64,000 bases of DNA from Tistlia consotensis USBA 355 (GCF_900177295.1 NZ_FWZX01000004.1:248001-312000); one strand, 5' to 3'. Positions 51,193 to 57,679 are shown, numbered from the stretch's first letter. The notes: generated by a model from the sequence alone, not told the origin. Made by a program: numbers and translations.

Positions 51193-52074
51193 GTGGGTGG
51201 CAAGGGAAACTCATCGCCCGAAACAAGGGGCGCAGGCACGGCCGACGACGGCCGCAGCCGCAACGGCGGGCCTCAGCAAGGCCCGGCCCAGGCGATCGAG
51301 CCGCCATCCGACGGCAAGATCGTCGACCTCAGACAGGTTGCGCGGGTCCGCGGCGTCCCGGCGCCGGAACCTCCCAAACCGACCGCTCTCAACGACCTGA
51401 TCCGCGCCGCCCGCCGGGCGCAGCGGCTGCGGCGCGACGACGCGCTGCAGCCCGGGCCGTCCGTCGGGCCGTCCCCGTCGGCGCCCGAGCCGCGGCCCGC
51501 ACCGCCGCCGGCACTGCCGCCCGCGACCAGGCGGCGCACCGACGGCGGCAACGCGGCCTTCTGGGACGTCTGGCTGGAGCACCGCGAGCATCTGCGCCGC
51601 CAGTCGCTGCGTCTGATGTCCGGCAACCGGGCGGACGCGGAGGACGCCCTGTCGGCGGCGATGCTCAAGGCGTCGCAGAAGTTCGACGACTACGCGGACT
51701 CGATCATCAACGAGCGGGCCTGGCTGACGCGGCTGCTGCACAACGCCTGTATGGACGTCTATCGCGGCCACAAGCGCCAGGCGCGCTGGGTGCCCGATGC
51801 CGCGCTCGGCGAAGAGCCGGCCGACCCCCTGCCGCAGATCGCCGCCGAGAACGAGCGGTCGCCCGAGGAGATCGCGGTCGGTCGCGAGACCCTGCAGCAG
51901 CTCGAGGAGCAGATCCGCGCGCTGCCGCCCAACCTGCGCCTGCCCTTCGTCATGCGCTTCCTGCAGAACCGCTCCTACGAGGAGATCGCCGGTCGCCTGG
52001 AGCTGACCAACTGCGCCGTCCGCAAGCGCATCCAGCTGGCCCGGGAGCGCCTGCGCAGCAAGATCGAACGCTGA
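51193..52074 (+). CDS. ECF-type sigma factor, candidate regulator of the reb genes
   Basis: A 293-residue RNA polymerase sigma factor. Region 2 is at about 120-195 (FWDVWLEHREHLRRQSLRLM, then ADAEDALSAAMLKASQKFDDY and INERAWLTRLLHNACMDVYRG) and region 4 at about 230-290 (RALPPNLRLPFVMRFLQNRSYEEIAGRLELTNCAVRKRIQLARERL). It lacks regions 1.1 and 3. The first ~118 residues are Pro/Arg/Ala-rich and probably disordered, unusual for a plain ECF factor. The start is GTG 51193, with a GGGGGG tract upstream; I see no ATG that fits. No anti-sigma gene is adjacent. A promoter motif shared with the reb genes makes it their likely activator. Confidence 0.85.
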   Translation: MGGKGNSSPETRGAGTADDGRSRNGGPQQGPAQAIEPPSDGKIVDLRQVARVRGVPAPEPPKPTALNDLIRAARRAQRLRRDDALQPGPSVGPSPSAPEPRPAPPPALPPATRRRTDGGNAAFWDVWLEHREHLRRQSLRLMSGNRADAEDALSAAMLKASQKFDDYADSIINERAWLTRLLHNACMDVYRGHKRQARWVPDAALGEEPADPLPQIAAENERSPEEIAVGRETLQQLEEQIRALPPNLRLPFVMRFLQNRSYEEIAGRLELTNCAVRKRIQLARERLRSKIER

Positions 52075-52092
52075 GCCGGCCGGCTCGGCCGC

Positions 52093-52599
52093 TCAATCCA
52101 GCATCATCTTGAAGCCGACGTGGCTGGCGGTGAAGCCGAGCCGCTCGTAGAAGCGGTGGGCATCGCCCCGGCTGCGGTCGCTGGTCAGCTGGACCAGGCC
52201 GCAGCCGGCGGCCCGCGCCCGCTCGACGGCGTCGAGGATGAGCCGGCCGCCGAGCCCGCGGCCGCGCAGCGGTGCCGCGATGCGCACCGCCTCGATCTGC
52301 GCCCGGGTCAGGCCCTGGCGCGCCAGGCCCGGCAACAGCATCAGCTGCAGGCAGCCGACGACCGTGCCGCCGGGCCCGCCGGCAGGGTCGACCGCGACGA
52401 TCAGCTTGTGGCCGCCCAGGGCGCGCATGCGCTCGAAGGCCTCGCGGTAGCAGGCGGGCAGGGGATCCTCGGCCCGTTCCCGGGCGGCACCGAGGGCGTC
52501 GTCGGCGAGCAGCGCGACGATCGCCGGCAGGTCGGCCGCCTCCGCCTCGCGGAAGACGACCGCGTCCGGCTGCAGCGCCGGCTCCAGGGTCTGGCTCAT
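52093..52599 (-). CDS. GNAT-family acetyltransferase
   Basis: A 168-residue GNAT. Acetyl-CoA binding is by IEAVRIAAPLRGRGLGGRLILDAVERARAAG, with the R-G-x-G-G pyrophosphate loop, and the C-terminal strand-helix DAHRFYERLGFTASHVGFKMML is standard. It acts on a small amine or protein; the substrate is unknown. It converges on the sigma gene with an 18-bp gap, lies downstream of the reb array on the same strand, but is separated from it by a hairpin at 52657-52684. It may be an unrelated neighbour. Confidence 0.9.
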   Translation of the reverse strand: MSQTLEPALQPDAVVFREAEAADLPAIVALLADDALGAARERAEDPLPACYREAFERMRALGGHKLIVAVDPAGGPGGTVVGCLQLMLLPGLARQGLTRAQIEAVRIAAPLRGRGLGGRLILDAVERARAAGCGLVQLTSDRSRGDAHRFYERLGFTASHVGFKMMLD

Positions 52600-52656
52600 G
52601 ACGCTGCTTTAGACCGCTTCGCCGCGCCGGGGAAGCCCCGGGCGGCGAAACGCAGA

Positions 52657-52684
52657 CCGCCGCTCCCGGGAAAAGGAGCGGCGG
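52657..52684 (-). terminator. Hairpin ending the reb array
   Basis: CCGCCGCTCC (52657-52666) pairs with GGAGCGGCGG (52675-52684) around an 8-nt loop. On the minus strand it lies 46 bp after the last reb stop and is followed by TCTGCGTTTCG; a moderate terminator. Confidence 0.62.
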
Positions 52685-52730
52685 CTTCGGGCCGCCCGCC
52701 GGCGGCCGCGCGATGGGCCGGGCGCGTCGG

Positions 52731-53072
52731 CTACCCGGCCGGGAACTCCGTGGCGATGCCGGTCGCCGCCGTGCCGACCGCCGTGTAGTTGGTGGTCGCC
52801 GCGGTCACCGCCTCCTGGGCGGCGGTCAGCACCGTCAGGTAGAAGGGATTCTTGGTCTCGAGCATCAGCGACAGCGCGACGCCCTGGGCGGCGGTCGCGA
52901 TCGCCTCGATGTTGCGCAGGTAGTCGGTCGCGTCCTGGACCGCGAAGGCGGTCGCCTGGGCGACCTTCTGGTAGGCGATCGACTGCCCTTCCTTCTGGGC
53001 GATGTCGACGACGTTGGCCTGGCTGTTCTGGACCGCCGCGACGATCTGGCCGTTGAGTGCGTTGTCGCTCAT
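52731..53072 (-). CDS. Divergent RebB-family protein, last gene of the array
   Basis: A 113-residue, small-residue-rich helical protein. It shares with the array the N-terminal layout NGQIVAAVQNSQANVVDIAQKEGQSIAYQKVAQATAFAVQDAT, i.e. an N-x-Q-I opening, a short turn and a long amphipathic helix, but lacks the NVKVLGEAPA core found in the others. The second half (VALSLMLETKNPFYLTVLTAAQEAVTAATTNYTAVG) is unlike the rest. GGGAGGGACGAG precedes the ATG. It is 65 bp after the gene at 53138 and probably co-transcribed with it and the one before, from the site at 53865-53890. R-body membership is by context and weak similarity. Confidence 0.68.
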   Translation of the reverse strand: MSDNALNGQIVAAVQNSQANVVDIAQKEGQSIAYQKVAQATAFAVQDATDYLRNIEAIATAAQGVALSLMLETKNPFYLTVLTAAQEAVTAATTNYTAVGTAATGIATEFPAG

Positions 53073-53137
53073 GGCTCTCGTCCCTCCCTCATCTCAGCCG
53101 CGCTCCTCGGCGGAGCGCGTGCCTGTCGCCCGGGCGC

Positions 53138-53416
53138 TCAGCCGCCGCCGGTGCCGCCGCCGCCCCCGCCGCCGCCGCCCATGCCGCCGTTGGCGATGTC
53201 GAGGATCAGGCGGCAGGCGGTCGAGGTCACCGCGTTGCCGATCTGCTGCAGGCCGCCCTGGGTCTGCATCGAGTTCTGCATGGCCAGGCTGATCGAGTGG
53301 GCCATCGTCTGGTAGACCATGCCCATGGCCTGCGCCGGGGCCTCACCCAGCACCTTCACGTTGGTCTGGGTGACGGCATCGGTGATCTGCGAATTGACCG
53401 GTGTGTTGTCAGCCAT
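53138..53416 (-). CDS. RebB-family protein, short class with poly-Gly tail
   Basis: A 92-residue Reb protein. The core reads VNSQITDAVTQTNVKVLGEAPAQAMGMVYQTMAHSISLAMQNSMQTQGGLQQIGNAVTSTACRLILDIA; the TQGGLQQIGNA segment, also in the protein at 53914, replaces the QAATNQGVIQIYS of the longer class. It ends in a run of nine glycines (GGGGGGGGGTGGG after NGGM), a flexible tail. Reb proteins polymerise into ribbon-like R-bodies that can unroll abruptly; the Gly tail may be a linker or an end-capping feature (inference). It has a GAAGG-type ribosome site and follows the c-class gene after 56 bp. Confidence 0.85.
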   Translation of the reverse strand: MADNTPVNSQITDAVTQTNVKVLGEAPAQAMGMVYQTMAHSISLAMQNSMQTQGGLQQIGNAVTSTACRLILDIANGGMGGGGGGGGGTGGG

Positions 53417-53472
53417 GGCCTTCGCCCACCCTTGTTGCGGCGCGCCTCAGGAGCGCCCCGTTCCCTTCCGGA

Positions 53473-53796
53473 TCACGACTTCAGCGCCTTGAGGGCGACC
53501 ACGACCGCCAAGAGGTTGTTGGCGAAGTCGCTCTGCCCGAGCTTCGCGGTCACGGCAGCCGCCGCCATCGAGTTGGTGCTGTAGATCTGGATCACGCCCT
53601 GGTTGGTCGCGGCCTGGCCGCAGATCGCCGCCTGGGCCTGCTGCTGCACGGTATTCTGGTAGAGGATGCCGAGCGAATGGGCGAGCGACTGGTAGACCGA
53701 GCTCATCGCGATGGCCGGCGCCGAGGCCAGCGTGTTGACGCCGGCCTGGGTCACCGCGTCGGTGATCTGACCGTTGACCGCCGTCGGGAAAGCCAT
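53473..53796 (-). CDS. rebB: RebB-family R-body subunit
   Basis: A 107-residue RebB subunit, the standard class length. MAFPTAVNGQITDAVTQAGVNTLASAPAIAMSSVYQSLAHSLGILYQNTVQQQAQAAICGQAATNQGVIQIYSTNSMAAAAV contains the family motif pattern: an N-x-Q-I-T-D-A-V opening, the A-x-AM--YQSLAHS helix and the QAATNQGVIQIYS turn. AGGAGG lies nine bases before the ATG. First gene of the three-gene unit that ends at 52731; its ECF-type site is at 53865-53890, about 70 bp upstream. Confidence 0.9.
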   Translation of the reverse strand: MAFPTAVNGQITDAVTQAGVNTLASAPAIAMSSVYQSLAHSLGILYQNTVQQQAQAAICGQAATNQGVIQIYSTNSMAAAAVTAKLGQSDFANNLLAVVVALKALKS

Positions 53797-53864
53797 GCCT
53801 CGGATCCTCCTGCTGTCGCGGGCCGCTCGTCGGCGGGTGCCGCAATCCCTGTCTCACCGACTCA

Positions 53865-53890
53865 GACGGCCGGGCGCCCGCTCTGTGACG
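53865..53890 (-). promoter_or_regulatory. ECF-type promoter of the three-gene reb unit
   Basis: Minus strand: CGTCACAG (53890-53883), 14 nt, CGTCTG (from 53868). The -35 differs from the others at one base (CACAG). The predicted start is about 59 bp before the ATG at 53796. Confidence 0.7.
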
Positions 53891-53913
53891 CGCCGGCCGG
53901 CGTTCGATTCGCT

Positions 53914-54144
53914 TCAGCCGCCGCCGCTGCCCTGCTTCAGGATCAGCGAGGTCGCGACCGAGGTCGCCGAATTGGTGATCTGCTGCATGCCGCCCTGGGT
54001 CATCATGGCGTTCTCCATGGCCAGACCGGTCGACTGCGCCAGCGACTGGTAGGCGACGCCGAGCGCCTGGGCGGCTGCCTCGCCGAGCACCTTGACGTTG
54101 GTCGAGACCACCGCGTCGATGACCTGGTCGTTCACTGTCGGCAT
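53914..54144 (-). CDS. RebB-family protein, short class
   Basis: A 76-residue Reb protein, the shortest of the array: PTVNDQVIDAVVSTNVKVLGEAAAQALGVAYQSLAQSTGLAMENAMMTQGGMQQITNSATSVATSLIL and a small Gly-Ser-Gly tail. The TQGGMQQI segment pairs it with the protein at 53138. GGGAG precedes the ATG. It follows the fusion gene at 54217 after 72 bp and is probably in the same message. Short subunits may cap or wedge the polymer (inference). Confidence 0.86.
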   Translation of the reverse strand: MPTVNDQVIDAVVSTNVKVLGEAAAQALGVAYQSLAQSTGLAMENAMMTQGGMQQITNSATSVATSLILKQGSGGG

Positions 54145-54185
54145 CTGCCTGCTCCCTGTCTTGCTTTCCGGCTCGCCGTCGCCCC

Positions 54186-54204
54186 GGGCCCGGTCGACGG
54201 GCCC
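54186..54204. other. Palindrome between two reb genes
   Basis: GGGCCC-GGTCGAC-GGGCCC, 6-bp arms, a weak hairpin between the fusion gene and the 76-residue gene. No T-tract; may stabilise or partially terminate the message. Confidence 0.4.
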
Positions 54205-54216
54205 TGCTCGAGCGGC

Positions 54217-54801
54217 CTAGTAGACGACCGGCGTGCGGCCGACGAAGCCGCTCAGCGAACCGGTCAGCCGGTCGATGGTGTCGAGCAGTCGCGCGCTGTG
54301 CTCGTAGATCTTCTCGAGTTCCTGCGTCCTGCGGGCGGCTTCTTCCGCCTCGGCCGACGACTCGCCGGCCGTCTGCGCGGCGGGCCCGCCGGCCAGCTGG
54401 TCCGCGGCGGTCAGCTCGGCCGCGTCCGCCGCTACCTTCTCGAACTCCGCCGCCGGCGGCGCGCCGGCTCCCTCGGGCAGCGCGCCGTACAGCTCCGGAT
54501 GTGGCAGGGCGACGGCTTCGACCGGTTCCCGGTCGGGCTCGGGCTCGGGCTCAGGCTCGGGCGCCGGCTCGGGCCGCTCCCGGGGCGGCTCGAGGAAGCG
54601 CCGGACCGCGGCGTTCGCCGCCGCCTGGCTGGTCAGCATGTACTGCTGCTGCTCCGCGACCAGGTTGGCGTAGAGCGACGCCGAGCCCTGGGCGCCGGCC
54701 AGGTAGGACTGGCCGAGCGCGACGCTGGCAGCCTCGTCGAGCACCGCGCCGCCGGCCTGGGTGACGCTATCCGCGATCTGGCTGCTGACCCGCTCGCTCA
54801 T
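54217..54801 (-). CDS. RebB-family fusion protein with Pro-Glu and helical tail
   Basis: A 194-residue protein. Residues 1-72 are a Reb domain (VSSQIADSVTQAGGAVLDEAASVALGQSYLAGAQGSASLYANLVAEQQQYM), with the NVKVLG core replaced by GGAVLDEA. Then comes a Pro-Glu-rich stiff stretch (about 77-92, PEPAPEPEPEPEPD), an Ala/Glu-rich region and a basic-acidic helix (150-180, EEAARRTQELEKIYEHSARLL) likely to form a coiled coil. The tail is far longer than in any neighbour, so it may anchor the polymer or bind a partner. GGAGAG precedes the ATG. Its promoter candidate is at 54864-54890. Confidence 0.8.
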   Translation of the reverse strand: MSERVSSQIADSVTQAGGAVLDEAASVALGQSYLAGAQGSASLYANLVAEQQQYMLTSQAAANAAVRRFLEPPRERPEPAPEPEPEPEPDREPVEAVALPHPELYGALPEGAGAPPAAEFEKVAADAAELTAADQLAGGPAAQTAGESSAEAEEAARRTQELEKIYEHSARLLDTIDRLTGSLSGFVGRTPVVY

Positions 54802-54863
54802 GACGGCTCTCCGACAACGGTGGTCCGCTCCCCGGCCTCCGCGCCGGGCGCTGTCCCACCTGT

Positions 54864-54890
54864 GACGCGCGAAGCCCTGCTCTTGTGATC
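54864..54890 (-). promoter_or_regulatory. ECF-type promoter of the fusion-gene unit
   Basis: Minus strand: GATCACAA (54890-54883), 15 nt, CGTCAC (from 54867). The -10-like CGTCACAG also resembles a -35 element, but no second CGTC follows at the right distance. Confidence 0.65.
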
Positions 54891-54922
54891 GGCCGCGACG
54901 CCGCGACCGGCAGAAAGCAGGA

Positions 54923-54961
54923 AGGCCGGGCGCTCGTCCGGTGGACGAAGCGGCCCGGCCT
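54923..54961 (-). terminator. Imperfect hairpin after the reb gene at 55008
   Basis: Two nested stems: AGGCCGGG (54923-54930) with CCCGGCCT (54954-54961), and CGTCC (54935-54939) with GGACG (54943-54947), interrupted by small bulges. It lies 46 bp beyond the stop; on the minus strand it is followed by TTCCTGCTTTC. Confidence 0.5.
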
Positions 54962-55007
54962 GTCCGTCGCCGCCCCGGAAGCGGGCCGACGCTCGGAGCA
55001 CGAGGGT

Positions 55008-55331
55008 CTAGGACGCCACGGCCTTGAGCGCCGCCAGCAGGGACAGCATGTTGTCCGGCACGTCGGACTGCGAGATCTTCGCGGTGCTGACCGCCCCGGC
55101 CATCGAGTCGATGGAGTAGATCTGGATGACGCCCTGGTTGGTCGCCGCCTGGGCGCAGATGCCGATCTGCTGCTGCGAGCTCACGGCATTCTCGAACAGG
55201 ATGCCGGTCGAGTGGCCGAGGCTCTGGAAGATGGCGCCCATGGCCATCGCCGGGGCATCGCCCAGAACCTTGACGTTGGCCTGGGTCACCGCATCGGTGA
55301 TCTGGCCGTTGACTGCCGTCGGTAACGCCAT
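55008..55331 (-). CDS. rebB: RebB-family R-body subunit
   Basis: A 107-residue RebB subunit: ALPTAVNGQITDAVTQANVKVLGDAPAMAMGAIFQSLGHSTGILFENAVSSQQQIGICAQAATNQGVIQIYSIDSMAGAVSTAKISQSDVPDNML. It is almost identical to the protein at 57350, including FQSLGHSTGILFENAVSSQQ, which points to recent duplication. GGAGAG precedes the ATG. It follows the small non-Reb ORF at 55380 after 48 bp and probably shares its message. Confidence 0.92.
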   Translation of the reverse strand: MALPTAVNGQITDAVTQANVKVLGDAPAMAMGAIFQSLGHSTGILFENAVSSQQQIGICAQAATNQGVIQIYSIDSMAGAVSTAKISQSDVPDNMLSLLAALKAVAS

Positions 55332-55379
55332 CTCAGCTCTCCTTCCTTGTCTGCGACCGGCGCCGCGCCGGCCTGACCT

Positions 55380-55652
55380 TCACTTCCTGCGGTGGGACCG
55401 CAGCACGCCGCTCAGCAGACGATCGATGCTTTCGCTGGTCGCCTGCCGTTGCCGGTCGACCATCTCGGCGAACAGGTCGGCACGGGCCGCTTCGGCCGGG
55501 TCGGAAAGGGGCTCTTCCAGAGGATCGAGCACCATCGGAGCCGACCCGGCGGCCTTGCCATCCGCCGGTCGGTCCGGGTCGCCGGCCACCGTCATGCCGT
55601 CGAGGGCCCTGAGGGCCTGCAGCATCCGGTGTCTGGCTTCCTCCTGTCCCAT
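55380..55652 (-). CDS. Small non-Reb protein inside the reb array
   Basis: A 90-residue acidic-basic protein: MGQEEARHRMLQALRALDGM, a Pro/Asp-rich centre and the C-terminal helix ARADLFAEMVDRQRQATSESIDRLLSGVLRSHRRK. It has none of the Reb core motifs. An AAGGA site precedes the ATG and an ECF-type promoter candidate lies 80-105 bp upstream (55733-55758), so it is expressed as part of the set, followed by a rebB gene. The last 35 residues resemble the coiled-coil end of the fusion protein at 54217 (DRL...GSLSG / DRLLSGVL). It could be an assembly factor; not a recognised family. Confidence 0.7.
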   Translation of the reverse strand: MGQEEARHRMLQALRALDGMTVAGDPDRPADGKAAGSAPMVLDPLEEPLSDPAEAARADLFAEMVDRQRQATSESIDRLLSGVLRSHRRK

Positions 55653-55732
55653 AGAGACTTGTTCCTTGCGGTCCGTCCGCCTGTCCGGCCGGGTCCCGGG
55701 CGCTGCGGCCCGGCGACATCGGCTGTCCTGAA

Positions 55733-55758
55733 GACGTCGGGCGCGACCCTTTGTGACG
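55733..55758 (-). promoter_or_regulatory. ECF-type promoter of the small-ORF/rebB unit
   Basis: Minus strand: CGTCACAA (55758-55751), 14 nt, CGTCTTC (from 55736). Predicted start about 71 bp before the ATG at 55652. Confidence 0.72.
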
Positions 55759-55789
55759 CCGGCGGCCGGATCGCTGCCCGAGACGCGAA

Positions 55790-55815
55790 ACAGGCCGCGT
55801 GGAGGCGCGGCCTGT
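55790..55815 (-). terminator. Hairpin after the rebB gene at 55852
   Basis: ACAGGCCGCG (55790-55799) pairs perfectly with CGCGGCCTGT (55806-55815) around a 6-nt loop. On the minus strand the 3' arm runs into TTTCGCG. It lies 36 bp after the stop. Confidence 0.68.
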
Positions 55816-55851
55816 CTGGTCGGGATGGCCGCGCGGCGGCCGTGGGGGGTG

Positions 55852-56181
55852 TCAGCGGCCCCGGCTCGCGACCCGCTCGGAGTCGATCAGCGCCAGCAGG
55901 CTGTCGGCGCCGTCGCTCTGGGCCAGGCGGCCCGTCGCGACCGCGCCGGCCATCGAGGAGATGCTGTAGATCTGGATGACGCCCTGGTTGGTCGCCGCCT
56001 GGCCGGCGATCGTCGCCTGCTGGAAGGCGTTGACTGCGCCCTCGTAGAGGATCGCGGTCGAGTGCGCGAGGCTCTGATAGATGCTGGCCAGCGCGGTCGC
56101 GGGGGCCTCCGCCACGACCTTGACGTTGGTCTGGGTGACGGAATCGGTGATCTGGTCGTTCAGAGCCGTGGGCTGCGCCAT
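55852..56181 (-). CDS. rebB: RebB-family R-body subunit
   Basis: A 109-residue RebB subunit: ALNDQITDSVTQTNVKVVAEAPATALASIYQSLAHSTAILYEGAVNAFQQATIAGQAATNQGVIQIYSISSMAGAVATGRLAQSDGADSLL, then a basic tail (ERVASRGR) unlike the others. GGAGAGG precedes the ATG. No ECF-type site lies directly upstream; the gene at 56293 is 111 bp away, so both may be read from the promoter at 56665-56691. Confidence 0.91.
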   Translation of the reverse strand: MAQPTALNDQITDSVTQTNVKVVAEAPATALASIYQSLAHSTAILYEGAVNAFQQATIAGQAATNQGVIQIYSISSMAGAVATGRLAQSDGADSLLALIDSERVASRGR

Positions 56182-56292
56182 GGTGCCTCTCCGCTCGGGC
56201 CTCCTGCCGGACCGGCCGGCGCCGGCGGCCCGGCCCGGGGGTGGCCGCGGCGCCGGATCGCCGGCCGGATCGCTGCTTCGTCAGGAACCGCG

Positions 56293-56631
56293 TCAGTCGC
56301 CCTTGCCGGGGCGCAGCAGCTTGAGCGCGCCCTCGACCGCCGCCGCCTGGGACGACATCGCGCCGTTCATCTGGTTGCTGACCATGTTCGCGAAGAGGAT
56401 GTTGTTGGCCTGCGACGCCGCCAGGTAGTTCTGGGCGATCGCCACGGCCCCGGCCTCGCCGAGAATCTTCACGTTGGTCTGGGAAACGGCATCGGTGATC
56501 TGCGGATTGACGCTGTCCATCGCGTGGCTCCCTCGCTGGCGGTATGGGCGCTCCGGGGCATAGACGGCCTCGGCCTCGAAGGTCTCGGTCCGCTCGACCC
56601 GCTCGTCGATATGCTCGCGCTTGCTGGGCAT
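56293..56631 (-). CDS. RebB-family protein with possible N-terminal extension
   Basis: Up to 112 residues. The Reb part starts at an internal Met: MDSVNPQITDAVSQTNVKILGEAGAVAIAQNYLAASQANNILFANMVSNQMNGAMSSQAAAVEGALKLL. It resembles the fusion protein at 54217 (QNYLAASQ/ GQSYLAGAQ and LFANM/LYANL) more than the standard class. Two starts are possible, each with a good Shine-Dalgarno: ATG 56631 (AAGGAG) adds a 37-residue charged leader, and ATG 56520 (GAGGGAG) begins the Reb core. The promoter candidate at 56665-56691 puts the RNA start near 56655, before the longer start, which favours the longer form or both. Confidence 0.83.
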   Translation of the reverse strand: MPSKREHIDERVERTETFEAEAVYAPERPYRQRGSHAMDSVNPQITDAVSQTNVKILGEAGAVAIAQNYLAASQANNILFANMVSNQMNGAMSSQAAAVEGALKLLRPGKGD

Positions 56632-56664
56632 GGGCTCGCTCCTTGTTCGCGCCGCTGCTGGCTA

Positions 56665-56691
56665 GACGGTCCGCCGGGCCGGCTTGTGAAG
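56665..56691 (-). promoter_or_regulatory. ECF-type promoter of the extended reb gene
   Basis: Minus strand: CTTCACAA (56691-56684), 15 nt, CGTCTAG (from 56668). Predicted start about 24 bp before ATG 56631. One base in the -35 differs from the rest (TTCACAA instead of GTCACAA). Confidence 0.68.
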
Positions 56692-56734
56692 AACCGTCCC
56701 GGATCGGGCCGTCGCCGCCGCGCGCCACGACGAG

Positions 56735-56773
56735 AAAAGGCCCGGCCCGACCGGAAGGGGTCGGGGCCGGGCC
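56735..56773 (-). terminator. Rho-independent terminator after the rebB gene at 56796
   Basis: GGCCCGGCCCGACC (56739-56752) pairs with GGTCGGGGCCGGGCC (56759-56773), one bulged G. On the minus strand the 3' arm runs directly into TTTTCTCG. It is 23 bp after the stop codon and the clearest terminator in the array. Confidence 0.82.
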
Positions 56774-56795
56774 CGGCGGGGGAAACGCGGGCGGC

Positions 56796-57128
56796 TCAGG
56801 TGACCGAAAGGCCGGTCGCCTTCAGCGAGCTGAGCAGCGCCAGCATGGTGTCCGGCACGTCGGACTGCGAGATCTTCTGGGTCGAGACGGCGCCGGCCAT
56901 GGAGTCGATCGAGTAGATCTGGATCACGCCCTGGTTGGTCGCCGCCTGGGCCGCGATCTGCAGCTGCTGCTGCGAGCTCACGGCGTTCTCGTAGAGGATG
57001 CCCGTCGAGTGGGCCAGGCTCTGGTAGATGGCGCCCATCGCCATCGCCGGGGAGTCGCCCAGCACCTTGACGTTGGCCTGGGTAACGGAATCGGTGATCT
57101 GGTCGTTGACGGCCGTGGGAAGCGCCAT
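56796..57128 (-). CDS. rebB: RebB-family R-body subunit
   Basis: A 110-residue RebB subunit: ALPTAVNDQITDSVTQANVKVLGDSPAMAMGAIYQSLAHSTGILYENAVSSQQQLQIAAQAATNQGVIQIYSIDSMAGAVSTQKISQSDVPDTMLALLSSLKATGLSVT. Close to those at 55008 and 57350 but with two changes that make it distinct (DS for DA, YQSLAHS for FQSLGHS). AGGAGG precedes the ATG. It has its own promoter candidate (57194-57219) and its own terminator (56735-56773), so it is a one-gene unit. Confidence 0.93.
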   Translation of the reverse strand: MALPTAVNDQITDSVTQANVKVLGDSPAMAMGAIYQSLAHSTGILYENAVSSQQQLQIAAQAATNQGVIQIYSIDSMAGAVSTQKISQSDVPDTMLALLSSLKATGLSVT

Positions 57129-57193
57129 GGTCTTTCTCCTCCTGCCACGCTTGCCGAAGAGCGGGTCCGATCGGGTGCTCCGCCCGTGATGAG

Positions 57194-57219
57194 GACGCGC
57201 CGGCCCGCGGATTGTGATG
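57194..57219 (-). promoter_or_regulatory. ECF-type promoter of the rebB gene at 56796
   Basis: Minus strand: CATCACAA (57219-57212), 14 nt, CGTCCTC (from 57197). Predicted start about 56 bp before the ATG. Confidence 0.7.
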
Positions 57220-57283
57220 CGGGGAAGGTCGGGGAAACGCTGTTTTCAGGGGTTTTTCGCGAAACGGACCGACGCTGGAACGG

Positions 57284-57319
57284 CGACGGGCCCGCGTCCG
57301 GTCGGACGCGGGCCCGTCG
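57284..57319. terminator. Perfect 17-bp hairpin after the rebB gene at 57350
   Basis: CGACGGGCCCGCGTCCG (57284-57300) and its exact complement (57303-57319) with a 2-nt centre. It is 30 bp after the stop codon. There is no T-tract on the minus strand, so it may act as a weak terminator or a stabiliser. Confidence 0.6.
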
Positions 57320-57349
57320 AAGGGGGAAGGGTTGGATCCCGGCCCGGGC

Positions 57350-57679
57350 TCAGGCCTGGACCTGGGTCGCCTTGAGCGCGGTCAGCAGCGCCAGCATGTT
57401 GTCGGGCACGTCCGACTGGGCGATCTTGGCCGTCGACACCGCGCCGGCCATCGAGTCGATGCTGTAGATCTGGATCACGCCCTGGTTGGTCGCCGCCTGC
57501 GCACAGACGCCGAGCATCTGCTGCGAGCTCACGGCGTTCTCGAACAGGATGCCGGTCGAATGACCGAGGCTCTGGAAGATGGCACCCATGGCCATCGCCG
57601 GGGCGTCGCCCAGAACCTTGACGTTCGACTGCGTAACGGCGTCGGTGATCTGGCCGTTCACGGCCGTCGGAATCGCCAT
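57350..57679 (-). CDS. rebB: RebB-family R-body subunit
   Basis: A 109-residue RebB subunit: AIPTAVNGQITDAVTQSNVKVLGDAPAMAMGAIFQSLGHSTGILFENAVSSQQMLGVCAQAATNQGVIQIYSIDSMAGAVSTAKIAQSDVPDNMLALL. It and the protein at 55008 differ at only about a dozen positions, mostly in QQMLGVC/QQQIGIC and the tail. Each keeps one Cys after the QQ run. AAGGAG precedes the ATG. It has a promoter candidate at 57767-57792 and a hairpin after it, another one-gene unit. Confidence 0.93.
   Translation of the reverse strand: MAIPTAVNGQITDAVTQSNVKVLGDAPAMAMGAIFQSLGHSTGILFENAVSSQQMLGVCAQAATNQGVIQIYSIDSMAGAVSTAKIAQSDVPDNMLALLTALKATQVQA

Noticed and set aside
52093-52599. GNAT gene as toxin of a GNAT/RHH toxin-antitoxin pair or part of the reb system.
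   Set aside because: No small antitoxin ORF is adjacent, the protein looks like an ordinary acetyltransferase, and a hairpin and no shared promoter separate it from reb.
54841-54867. A second ECF promoter using CGTCACAG at 54867-54860 as its -35.
   Set aside because: No CGTC follows 14 or 15 nt downstream; the element is better read as the -10 of the upstream-lying site.
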